Assembly (NCBI RefSeq): GCF_019175285.1
Contig: NC_056527.1
Span: 119,348,101-119,412,100, forward strand
Origin: Sceloporus undulatus
Taxonomy: Eukaryota; Chordata; Lepidosauria; Squamata; Phrynosomatidae
Direction: 5' to 3'
DNA: 64,000 nt
Positions 11,719-23,600 of this stretch are shown here, piece by piece (position 1 is the stretch's first letter; every line of letters begins with the position of its first letter). The notes below the pieces were generated by a model. The model did no database searches, was not told the origin of the DNA, and saw only the letters and a program-made list of their open reading frames with translations. The position numbers and the translations under genes were made by a program.

Positions 11719-14700
11719 TGATGATGATGATAAAATTTATTTCTATACCACTATTCCAAAGATCACAGCGGTGTACAACAAGTAAATAGAACAATAAGAA
11801 CAACAAACCCCAACATACACAATATCATATTACAATAAAACAATAAAGCAGTTAGTTAAAAACAGTTAAAACCATGCAAAACAACCCCATACAAATGGCT
11901 GAAGATGGATTCCACCAATTACATTGCCAGGGGAAAAAGAAGAATACCAACAGGCTCATGGGGGAAAAGCCTGGCGGAATAAAAAAGTCTTCAGGTTCCT
12001 CTTGAAAACATCAAGGGTGGTAACTGTACGGAGCTCATGGGGGAGAGAGTTCCAGAGCTGAGGGTCCGAAACTGAAAATGCCCTCCAAGATGAATTAAGC
12101 CGAGCATCTGGAACTCTTAAAAGATGTTTCCCACCCGACCTGAGAGTGTGGGGCGGATTGTATGGGGAGAGGCGGTCCTCCAAGTACCCTGGGCCCAAGC
12201 CATTTAGGGCTTTATAGGTAATAACCAACACCTTGTATTCGGCCCGGAAGCGAATAGGCAGCCAATGAAGATCTTTTAGGACTGGTGTTATATGGCTGGC
12301 CCTGGAACATCCAGTAACCAGCCTTGCTGCCATATTCTGCACTAATTGAAGCTTCCGGGTTTGGTACAAGGGTTGCCCCATGTAAAGCGCATTACAGAAA
12401 TCCAACTGAGAGGTTACCAGAGCATGTACCACCGTTTCCAGGTCCCCCCGGCCCAGGAAGGGACGCAGCTGGCATATCAGCCGAAGCTGATAACAAGTGC
12501 TTCTGACCGTCGCATCCACCTGGGAACTAAGGTGAAGCGACGAGTCAAGGAGCACCCCCAGACTGCGAACAGAGTCCTTCACAGGGAGCGTGACCCCATT
12601 CAGGACAGGTGGAAAAATTTCCTTACCCAGGCCAGGAGAGCCTATCACCAGTACAGTGGTACCTCGGGATACGAAATGCGCGGGTTACGAAATTTCCGGG
12701 ATACGAAAAAGTTGGATTGGCAAAAACTGTTTCGGGTTACGAAATATTTTTCGGGTTACGAAATTCATTTCGGCGCGAAATTCAAATGCTATAGGCTTCC
12801 AGCGCTAACGGAAAGCTATTTCGGGTTACGAAATTATCGCGTTACGAAGGGAATGGCGGAACGAATTAATTTCGTAACCCGAGGCACCACTGTACTTCCG
12901 TTTTCTCTGGATTCAGGCTGAGTCTGTTTTCCCTCATCCAGCCCATTACCGACTCCAAGCAAGCATTTAGAGGAGAGATGCCATCCTTAGTCGCTGCATC
13001 AGTCGGAGACACAGAGAAACATATTTGGGTGTCATCAGCATATTGATAACACCGCGTCCCATGTCTCCGGATGATCTCTCCCAGCGGCTTCATGTAAATG
13101 TTAAATAGCATAGGGGACAAAATCGCTCCCTGAGGGACCCCAGATGTCAGGGCCCTCTTATCGGAGCAACAGTCCCCCAGCTCCACCATCTGGAATCTAC
13201 CCGAGAGGTAGGAACAGAACCACTGCAGAGCAGAGCCTCCGATACCTAACTCACTCAGGCGATCCAGAAGGATACCATGGTCGATGGTATCGAAGGCCAC
13301 TGAGATGTCCAAGAGCACTAACAGGAACACACTCCCCCTGTCCATGCCCAGGCGGAGATCATCAACTAAGGCAACCATGGCAGCCTCAACTCCATACCCT
13401 GCCCGGAAGCCGGTTTGAAATGGGTCCAGATAATCTGTTTCATCCAAGATCCCCTGAAGCTGAAGGGCAACTGCCCTCTCGATCACCTTCCCTAGAAATG
13501 GCAGCAGCGAGACAGGCCGATAATTATTCCGAATTAGGGGGTCAAGGGAGTGCTTTTCAACAAAGGTTTTACAATGGCCGTCTTCAGAGTAGATGGAAAC
13601 TGCCCATCCTTGAAAGATGAATTAATAATACGGTGCAACATATTTGTTGCAACCGTTCCCCCTTGAGCTGTCAACCATGAAGGACAGGGATCGAGAGAGC
13701 AAGTCGTCCTCCTAACACTTCAGAGAATCTTGTCCACATCCTCAGTACTTACAGACTCAAAGTGATCCAGTTTAACCAAGTCTACGGAAGCTCTGGATAC
13801 CTCTACTCTAGATTCTGAACTAATACTGGCGTCGTGATCAGCCCTTATCCGAGAGATTTTATCCGCGAAGAAGTTATTAAACTCGTCACAGCAGGCTTTA
13901 GATGCTTCCAAAATAGGGTTCAGGGGGAGGGGCAGTTGGGTTAGCTCCCTCACTACCCTGAACAGCTCTGCCAGACGCGACTTCGCGGACGCAATACGTG
14001 CAGCATAGAAAGAACGCTTTGCTGCACCTATTGCCACTCCATAGGCCTTCAACTGAGACTCTAGGAGTGTCTTGTCGGATAAGCGCTGGTGTTTCCGCCA
14101 GTTGCGCTCTAGTCGTTGCAGAGCCCGCTTCCTCATCCTGAGATCTTCCGTATACCAGGGTTGTTTTTTGAAAGCAGGCCTGAAAAGATGCTTGGGAGCG
14201 ATGCTGTGTAAAGCCCTGGAGAGATCAGTATCCCAGGTGTTAGTCAGGGCAGTCAGTTCCAACCATATACCCCTCTAGGGCTTCTTGGAACCTTTTGGGT
14301 TCCATCAGCCTTCACGGGTGGACCATCCGAATAGGTCCGCCACCCCCGGGAGGGTAGAACCCTTGATACTAGCCTCGACCAGGAAATGGTCTGTCCATGA
14401 CAAGGGAGAGACATTAATAACCTCTGTCCACGGAATCTCCATATCCGTACAGAAGAGAACATCGAGTGTATTACCAGCCAAATGCGTGGGCCCTGAGACT
14501 AATTGGGACAGGCCCATGGCTGCCGCGCCTGTTGGACCATGACTGGCCTCGAAAGGGATGTTGAGGTCCCCCAAGACAAGAAGCCTAGGGGACTCCAACA
14601 CCAGTTCCGAGACCAGCTGTGTCAGCTCAGATAGGGAGTCAGCGCACGGGGTGGCCTGTAGACCAACAAAATCCCCAAACTGTCCCTGGTCTTCAGGGTC

Positions 14701-15110
14701 AGGTAAATGCACTCAATGTAGTCAGTCTGACGCAAATGGTTCCTGGTCAAGGAAAGAGTGTTCTTATGGATCAAGGCAACACCCCCCCCCCCCCCCCCCC
14801 CCACCCGCACCCTGGTCCTTAACCCAGCTGGGAGGGCCTGAGCCCACACCGCTTCACTTTCAGGCCCAAGCCAGGTCTCAGTAATGCATGCCAGGTCACA
14901 ACACTTCTCCTCTAGCAGGTCGTACATTATGTGGGTCTTATTCTTTATGGACCTGGCATTACATAGGAGCAGAGACAGGGTTTGTGGTACAGTTGGACTG
15001 ACCCACAGATCTCTTTGGTTAGGAGAGTGGATGGAAGGAGAGATAGATATTACACATCGATCCCGCCTTCCTTTCCGATACGACTCCACTCTCCTACCGC
15101 TATATCTCCC
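11719..15110 (-). mobile_element. L2-like LINE, 3.4 kb, nearly full ORF2
   Basis: On the minus strand, in order: an apurinic-type endonuclease (LSLLLCNARSIKNKTH, CITETWL, LVLGDLNIPF, SWTDHFLV; about 15090-14300); a linker (HSIAPKHLFRPAFKKQPWY, then LPLNPI; 14262-13720); reverse transcriptase (LDISVAFDTIDHGILL, GVPQGAILSPMLFN, QYADDTQICFS; 13486-12900); and a C-terminal region to FLFRQAFPP and a stop (about 12650-11956). The 3' end carries a short (ATC)n tail. Frame breaks, a C21 run at 14782-14802 and an inserted MITE at 12654-12892 make it non-functional. It lies directly beside a long (ATG)n tract at 15113-15151. Confidence 0.88.
12654..12892. mobile_element. Tc1/mariner-type MITE inside the LINE
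   Basis: 239 bp with terminal inverted repeats CAGTGGTACCTCGGGATACG and CAGTGGTGCCTCGGGTTACG (20 of 22 bases match when extended to GAA). It is flanked by TA at 12652-12653 and 12893-12894. The related LINE copy at about 5735-5760 shows the empty site with a single TA, so the insertion boundaries are certain. It has no coding capacity. Inside are seven direct copies of TACGAA, most within (C)GGGTTACGAAAT. Confidence 0.93.
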
Positions 15111-15112
15111 CC

Positions 15113-15151
<39 letters not shown>
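15113..15151. repeat. (ATG)n microsatellite
   Basis: About 13 ATG units. On the minus strand they follow AAATAAAGGTTAAT, which looks like the 3' tail of another LINE or SINE copy, and precede the 5' end of the L2-like element. Confidence 0.9.
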
Positions 15152-15153
<2 letters not shown>

Positions 15154-17640
15154 AACCTTTATTTATCACAAATTCCTGGGCTGGACACATGCTCAGAGGT
15201 ACCCTCTTCCTTTTCTGGGAGTAATCCTCCTCCTGGAGGCGGAATTTTGCATTTGGCTCCAGTTGGTTATGGGCCTTTATTTGGGGGTCCGGCAGAAAAG
15301 CGAAGGCAATCCCACTGCCTGAGGCCTGCCTGTCCATCCTGAGGCAGAGAGTCAGGTCAGGATGATCACCTGGCTTCCCAGCTGACTTCCTGTGGGGGGG
15401 GACCACAGCCAGGCATCCCTCGGTGGAGGGGTCATCTAGCACCTTTCGAGGTGGCCGCCTTCCTCCTTGCTTTTCCATTCTTGCTGATGAACTTGGGGTG
15501 GAGGTCCCATTCCTTTCAACTGTTGGCCTCCTTCCTCCAAGAGCTTTTGGGCATCTGGAGGGTCAACCTGCTTTCCTCTTCCATTGGAGGGCACTATGGT
15601 AGGCTTGGTGGCATGGGAGAAGGAAAGAAGCGGTAGTGCCATGCACCCCGGTCTCTCTTGTTTTTCTGAAGGGGGCAGGTACTCCTGGTTTAGAGAGGCG
15701 ACTCCTGACCTCTGGCCTCACCTGGGCCCTTTCCTTTGCACAACCCCCAGAGACAGCTGGCCAGCCTTGGTTTCCTTGTAAGATGCATTTCTGGAGCAAG
15801 TGGACTTCCCTCTCTCAGCTTTTTCTGTGTATCTGCCTGTTGGGATGACCGCTTGCCCTCCTCAGACTGGAGAGTACCCCTCACTTTTCCTCCACAGACC
15901 CCAAAACCTGAGGTGGGGTCCCACCAGTTCCTTCTGACATGTTTTCTTTACTCCCTTTTTCTCACTCCTCTTCAGGACTCTTCCTCCCCTGCCTTTGCTC
16001 CTCCTTCCAGAAAGAAAACAGGAAACTCTGTGCTTGGCTGACTATTCCACTTTGCCTTACGAGTAGAACGGGTTAACTTCCCCAGCCCAGGCCTGGCCGG
16101 AGGGGGAAGCATCAGATTTGGGATTGGCCTATATATATGCTGGGTTTTCCTTGGAGGCTGGTTTGCAGGAACTGTATTTGTAATGGTGTCTGTCTGCATG
16201 TGAGCTTGTCCCCCACCCCAAGTCACAATTCTAAAATGCTCCAAGAGGGGTGGGGAGCCCTGAAGTGAAGGAGCTGGTCACCCGGCTCTCTGATGAGGAG
16301 AACTTCAGGTGGGGATTTTCTTCACACCAGTGGAAGGGAACACCTTTGGTCACTCTTCCAAGCGGAGAGGAGAGCAGAGATGGGGCTGGCCCTCCATCTG
16401 CCCACCTGAGGGGACTGCCTTCCTGCCTTCTTGGATGGGTGGGAGTGGGCTCAGGCTGATGCTAAATTTAGTCTCTTCCTCCCTTTGCCTCCAAAAGATT
16501 ATCTTAGCAGACCTTGCCTTCAGTCCATCTCTCTGTCCCTCCAGATCCACATTTGTACCCCAGCATTGGTTCTCTGGTTCCAACCCTTTTGCTTGGGGTG
16601 GATGGGTGAAGGTGTCCCAGCAGCTTGGCCTGAGTACCATCCGTTCCTGGATGGGCATTGCATCCTGACTTGGCATCTGGGAGGCTCCAACGCTCTGTTA
16701 ATACAGGCGGTGACCATTTTTGGCTGCACTTCCACATTCGTTTTTTTAGAATTAGAACTGGAGTTGACCTGACATCATGTCTGGTTTTGTTTTCAGCCAG
16801 TTTTTTGAGGAAAGCAAAGCTGCCACATTTGGAATTCCCCCCCCCCTTCTATCCCCCCTAAAAACAAATTGGCTTGGGCAGGGGCCTGATGTAGGCCAGA
16901 CCTTCCCACCCTGGCTTAGTCCCTACTCTTGAAGAAGCCTGGCTGAGAGTGGAGAGCTCTGACCCTATCCATCTTTTTGTGGATGGTTTTTCAAAGTGGG
17001 GAGACACCCTTCCTTACCCAAGAGAAGGGCATTTGCCATTTTGCTCCAAGTGCGACAAATTTTGTGCTAAAGAAAGCTTCGCCAAAACAGCCCCAGAATG
17101 CAAAAACTACTAGCCGTGCCCCGTGCAAAACCACTTGTAATCTCACTCAGCAGTTACAAAACGTTCAATATTTTTCTTTGCTACCTAGGAGAATGAAACA
17201 CGTGAAGAGGTGTTATTCCCAATGGGGACCATGGTGCCTCAAGATATTTCTGGGCTGGGAGTCTTTCGGAAGAAGGCCCCCAGAGCCAGCTGGAATTTGC
17301 TTCCCGGTTTCCTGCCTGAGTTTGTCTGAACAGGAGCAAGGAGTTCCCCAAAGGGTTGTGTTGTTTGCTGTGAGGCGAAATTATTGTTGTTTCTAGTTAT
17401 ACAAATATGAATTTGTAATGTGCAAATTTCTAGTTAAGTCTGTTCTATTACATTTGTCTTACTAAACTATTGCACACACTGTCCTGGGAAGTTCTCTGGC
17501 TATTTTATATTGTAAGCTGCTTTGGGTTCCATTTGGGGAGAGAGTGAGAAATAAATCAATAGAAAATAAGTAAACAAATATGAAATAGAAATGAAGGTTC
17601 TTGATGGATCCTATCTTGCTCCCTCCCTCCTCCCTTGCAG

Positions 17641-20600
17641 ACCTGTCCCGGAACCGCTTTGCTGAGGTGCCCGAAGATGCGTGCCACCTGATGTCCTTGG
17701 AAGGGCTGAGCCTGTACCACAATTGCCTACGCAGCATTCCTGCTACCATTGCCAACCTCCAAGCCCTCACCTACCTGAATGTCAGGTAATGCATGCGGAA
17801 GGCAGCCCAGGCTGGGTGGGGACCAGGGTTGGTGGAATAGGGCCTCCTCTGGATTATTGTGCAGAGAAAGCCCCAATCCCCTGGCTAGTCCTTTTCCCAA
17901 GGGGGGCATTTTCTTGGCTAAGGTCTCTTTCCCCGCAGCCGGAACCAGCTCACCTCCCTGCCCTCCTGCCTCTGCCGCCTGCCCCTCAAAGTCCTCATCG
18001 CCAGCAATAACAAGCTGGTCTCCCTGCCCGAAGACATCGGTGCCCTCAGAAGCCTGCGCCAACTGGTGAGTCCAGGCTCAGGGGGGGCCAGTGGGTGCAG
18101 CCTCCTCCTTACCCCCCAACCTTGTCCTTTGCAGCATCCTGTAGTGGTCCAGTTTTGCCGTTACTTGTTGAGGTTGAAGACATGTGGAGATCAGGAGAGT
18201 TAGGAATCCCCATATCTCACATCCCCCTCCCCACAGACTCAAACAGTGGGAACAATAGAGTATGTAACTGCTGGCTTCACTACTGGCAGTGCAGCAGCAG
18301 TCAAAAGCTGAACAAATACAGGCTAAATGAAGCTGAAAGTCCTGAAGGAGTTGCCAGCCTTTGGTAAAAGACACTTTGGGGAGAGGAATCCTTGAGGCCA
18401 AAGTGCGGGGGAGGGGGGGTGTTAGCAAAAGGAAAGGCCCTCCCCTCCTCCTCCTCTTCTTCCTCCTCCTCCTCTCCACCCATCACCACCTGCCTCCGAT
18501 CCGGAGAGCAGTGGGACCTCCTCAGGAGGAGTCTGAGAAAACTCTGAGCTGGACCCTCCAGAGGAGGCAGGCCCAGGGTTCCTACCATTGCTGTTCTCTG
18601 AACTGGGCAAAACGCCTTCTCTTTATCTGGTCCCAGTTACTCATCCCCCCCCCCCCCAATGATTTTAACTGACTGAAGTTTCTGAGTATCCTTTGAGGCC
18701 AGTCTAATACTACAGCCGTTAGCAGCGCTGCTCCCTTCCCTCCATCACATGCCTCCTTCCCAGCAGACAGTGTCAGGGTAAGGGTTTTTTTTTTTGGGGG
18801 GGTGCTCTGTGAGGGGCCCGAAGGGGGACTGTGTCTTTCATCTTTCGTCTCCTTTAACTCTTTCCTGAGCAGGACGTCAGCAGCAACGAGTTGCAGTCTC
18901 TCCCAGCCAGCATGGGGGGGCCTGGAGTCTCTTCGGGACCTCAACATCCGGAGGAACCAAATTGCCATCCTGCCTGAAGGTCAGTCCCCTTCTGGGATGT
19001 TTTCCTTGCTGTCTTTTTCACAGGTTTCGTAAAATTCCCCAGGGGAAGGAGCAGCACTTGGGAAGAGCCAAGGTGGTGCCTCCCACCTCCATGCCCCCCT
19101 GACACACTAACTGGCTCACACCTGTGCTGTGTCTCCCTCCCAGAGCTGGCTGAGCTGCCCCTTGTGTGTCTGGACTTTTCCTGCAACCGTGTCACTTGCA
19201 TTCCTGTCTGCTACCGCCACCTCCGGCACCTGCAGTCCATCCTTCTGGAGAACAACCCCTTGCAGTCCCCCCCAGCACAGGTACTCAAGGTGTGGCTGGG
19301 AGGGAGAGACCATTGGCAGGCAAGGGCCAAAAGCACCAGCTCACCCTCTGCTGTGAGAGGTGGGGAAGGGATGACCTCTGGTTGTCCGACTCTGTCCTCC
19401 TTGGGCAGAGTCCTTGCTCCATTCTGCTCCTCCTTAGCCTTCAGCACAAGCAGTCTCTGCTGCTTGTGGCTGCCAGCATCCCTGCCAGCCTCTGCTATTG
19501 AGAGCCTCTGGGGAAATGTAGAGCCCCAGCCTTAGGTGCCTCTGGACACAGGTTGGGCTGTGGTTGGAATAATTTGGATTTTCTCTCTGCCTTGAAAACT
19601 CCCTCCCAATCCTGACTCCTATTCCAGGCACTCTGGCCTAGTGGTCATGGCACCTAGGTCGAGAGCAGGCCCCATTGGACACTTGGAGAGATATAGGGAC
19701 CCATGACCCCCACCCCACAAGGGGATCATTGTCAAAGCCTCTTCAGGTTTTGCCTGAAGGTGCCCCTATCAGCGGTGGCAGCTTTTGTCCTGTGGGGGAG
19801 GTGCTTTTGGACCTTGACCGGCCGGCCATTTTACCCACAGATTTGCCTGAAAGGCAAAATCCACATCTTCAAATACCTGAATATTGAGGCCTGCAGCAAG
19901 GGCCGGGTGGACCTGGCAGAATTCGCCCGAGGGAGCCGCCCCACTGGCTTTGGAACCTGGTGAGGAGGGGGCAGAGGTGGGGTGCTGCAAGGCTGCACCC
20001 CTCGCCAAAGGAAGGAGACTCTTAGGCCAGCTTGGCAGCAGGATGGGATGGAGTGGGTGTTGCTTTGGCATCCTCCGGGGAGAGCAAATAGGCCTCTTGG
20101 GAGGACAAAACCTGGCCTCTCCTTTTTCCCACCTCATCGTGCTTCTCTTTTCTCCTTTGCCGCCCTCACAGCCTCCCAGATGATTTGTACTCCATGCGGC
20201 AGTATGGCGGCCTGGACTCGGGCTTCAACAGCGTGGACAGTGGAAGCAAACGGTGGTCGGGGAACGAGGTACAGCAGGGCCATGCTTGGAGTGCAGGGGT
20301 AATGCCAGCTGCTTCTGAAACTGCTGGCTTAGATTGTGGGTCCCTGTCCTCATGCAGCCCCACAAACTGAGAAGGATGTGTTAAACTGGCTGGGAGAGCT
20401 GAGCTGGTGTTTTCTCCCCATTCGTCCCATGGAAGGCCTTTATACATTTTTTCCCCATCTGATCCCCTTTTCTCCATCTCTTAGTCTGCAGATGAGTTCT
20501 CAGACCTCTCCTTCCGCATCGCTGAGCTGGCCCGGGACCCCAAGCAGCTGAAGAGGAAGAGCAATGGGGCAGGTGAGGCATTGTGGCTGAGGAGGGAAAG

Positions 20601-23600
20601 CGGAGTCAGGAACATGTGCCAGCCTAGGTACCTCTGTGTGTGTGGTGTCACTGGTTGGAGAGTGAATGCACAGTCAGAGAATGGGATGAGAAGTCCTGAG
20701 AGCAAATCTTTCTCTTCCTAAGCACAGCTGATGCCAGTGACCTGGATCAGGTGGACTACATTGACAGCAGCATTAACGGCGAGGAAGAAGAGGAGGAGGC
20801 AACAGTGGTGACTGAGGGCAAGTTGGAGAGCGGGGCTGGGAGAAGCGCATTCCTCAGAGTGATGGAGCCCGGTCTGACCAGCAGGTGAGCAGCGACCCCT
20901 GGCGGACCTTGCGTCAGAGCACCCCTGAGTGCCTTTTTCTCTTTTCTGTTGGATGGAAAAGGGGAGAGAAGCCCTCACCACCAATGACTGCCCAGAAATC
21001 TTAAGCCAAAAAGGCTGCCCAAAAGCTACCCTGAGTGGATTTATCACCCAAACTTCTAAGTCCTCTGTCAGGACATTGAGGAGGAAGCCATCCTGGCATC
21101 CAAAGCTTGGGAGCAGCCACCGAGATGGTCCTGTTTTGTATCCCTGCTCGAGTTGCCAGTGAAAGTGGGAGAACTAATAGAGGGGCTTTCCCTGAGGCTC
21201 TCAAAGCCTGGATAGCTTTCCATATCGGGACATATACTGTATTTAATAAACAATAAGTATGGGGAGAAAGGTTCCTTTGTATAGCCTAGTGTACTGTATA
21301 AGGCTGCATGGGGAATAAGCAGCACTTTGAACTGTGCCTGGAAATGGACTGGTAACCAGTGGGGCTGTGTGCTCCTTATGGCCAGCCAGTTAACAAATCT
21401 GGAGGCAGTTCTTTGGACCAGCTGAAGCTTCCAAAGACTCTTCAAAGGCAGCCCCATGCAGAGTGCATTACAGTAATCAGGACATAATTAAGGCACATGT
21501 CACTTATGCCAGATCAAATGTGGCATCTGAGGGTAGAAAGGGATTCCTTCGCCTCCGCAGCCACTAGAAATTAGCCAGAACCAAGACGGCTGTTCTGTGC
21601 ATGGGCTTGATTTAGTCTCCTGCTGCCACCGTTGATGTTCAGAGTAGCTCTCCTTTCAGGGTCTGCAAGGACTTCCTTCCGGCTGACCTATGCTATGGAG
21701 GTGGCCTGCCCTCCTTTACCAGTTCTATGGCTCATTTCTAGCCTGCTTTTCTTGGGGATCGGCTCTCCCCTTACTCTAGGAAGGTGAGTGGGAATGGCAT
21801 CTGGGGGGCTCTGCTGTTTGGTGACTTGCCCGCTCACTCTCCAGGGCCAGCCTGCCCCGGCCAGAGCCATTTGGTGAGGAGCGCCGGCGCCCAGAGATCT
21901 TTCAGCTGTGGCAGGAACAGGAGCGGCAGCAGCCACCACCGCGGCCTCTGTGGAGCCAAGGAGCCGAGAAGCGTGAGAGGTACCAGGCTGGATAAGGTCC
22001 TGGGAAGACAGCTGGGCCCATGCCCCCTTTTCCCCGACAAGCAGGCTCTGTCCCCAGAGAAGTTCCTTCTGAGGCCAGTGCCTTGTTGTGGCTGCCCTGT
22101 GGCTTCTGGCTAGCTAGCTTCCTTCTTCCCAGGATCTGCCCATGGCCCTGCCCAGTTCGCTTGCCCTGAGCTGCGGAAGGAAGGACAAAGTCTCTCCCTT
22201 GTAGGAAGGGATGCCTTTTCTCTCACTTCCCACCTCCAGCCTTCCTTTTCTCTCCTCTGCCACCAGACATGGTTCCTCTTCTCCTAAGACAGCAACCCAA
22301 AACTCTGCTCAATAGATTCCTCCTCCTGTTTCTCCTTCAAAGGGCCTTCCTCACTTTTTTTAGTACTTAGTAGATACCATTGCTTTCTCTGTCATGAGAG
22401 CCCTGTGAGGCAGACCACTGTGACTTCTCATTTCATGATTGGATCAGGAGGAGAATAACTGGCTCAAAGCCATATATTACCTGACAGAGGCAGGGCCTCC
22501 TTGCTCCAAGTCCTACTTTATTACCTATCTGGCTACACTGGCATTACTTAAGAAGAAGGTTGGAGTCCCTCTTTAAAACCCAGCAGTTGATTTTGTCAGG
22601 GAAGCGAGGATACCAGATGCTGCAGTCCAGGGAAGTCCCCCAAAACACAGCCACCTGTGCAGTGGGCATGTAGTTCTGGCTTTTCTTTCTGACACTGGGG
22701 TCTTTTTACCTCCACAGCAACAGTCTAACAGAGAGTAGCAGCAGCCTCTCCCAGCTGAGGTATCGAATGGGCAAGGTAACTGTCAGATTGCTGCTTGGCT
22801 GTAGCCAAATTATTGCTGTGTGTGCATCAGGGGGAGGATTGCATGCAGTGCTCTGTGTGGCTTCTCTTCAGAGAAAGAGAGTGTGTACATGTGTTGTGTT
22901 TTGCAGTGCCCCTCCGACACTAGCCGCACAGATGGCTATTTTCTTCCTTTCTCCTCCTTTGGGGGCAGATGGTCAGTCTTCACCTCTTCTCTTTGTTTTC
23001 TCACAGGGAGAACAGCTGGCTGGTTCCCTCAGGCAGAGCCCCTTGCACTATGCAGGTAAGTTGGGCCCCAGCATAAGTGCAATAGCCAGGGAGCCCTTCT
23101 GGTAGACAGGGCAGAAGGGGCTTCTGGGGAGGGGGCACGTGTCTCCAGGGCTCCCCACTTGGAGGTGAGGAGAGGCTGCCAGTGGAGGAGATAGGTTGGC
23201 ACAGCACAGGGGATGATGTGGGGACCTTGGCTGCTGGCTTTCGCTGTGCATGAGCTGGCATGGGCCGCTAGAAGCTGAGGGTCGCCATTGCTAAGCCACT
23301 TCCTCCGTCTCTCCCTCTGTGCGCAGATCCTTACCACCCACAGAGTTCCATGGTGGGCGCCAACTCTTTGGCCCGTGAGACCAACTCCATGCAGAAACCT
23401 TCCAGCTTCCTTTTCCGCTCCTCCTCACGTCACAGCATCCAGCGGGGAGGCTCTGGTAAGCATCAGGAAGGGCAACCTCCAAAATGAAATATGGAGGATT
23501 CCTGCTGTGGCAGATCATACACTTTGCTGGCTGGCCAAGCCCTCTGTGTTGTCCCCTGGATTCGTGAGAGGCGTCTTTCCTCTGTCAGTTACCATACACA

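Larger units (their letters stand above)
1..17640 (+). other. Presumed LRCH4 intron 1; no exon recognised
   Basis: No reading frame here resembles a vertebrate gene other than the LINE frames listed separately. The first visible LRCH4 exon begins at codon phase 1 with the residues that normally follow exon 1, so this stretch is most simply intron 1 together with whatever precedes the window. It contains Tigger-like, CR1, L2-like, SINE and Tc1/mariner remnants. Microsatellites include (TTCC)n at about 1541-1571, (GTA)n at about 3849-3887, and (CT)n/(CA)n at about 11552-11622. Single-base runs include G33 at 6515-6547. Segments between the listed repeats look like unique intronic DNA. Confidence 0.6.

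Noticed and set aside
16240-16320. Possible LRCH4 upstream exon (GAAGTGAAGGAGCTGGTCAC region)
   Set aside because: It does not match the expected exon 1 residues before LSRNRF, and there is no CpG island or phase-compatible donor.
17962-18069. Alternative frame over an LRCH4 LRR exon
   Set aside because: Shadow of the real exon 17939-18065, whose frame gives clear leucine-rich repeats.
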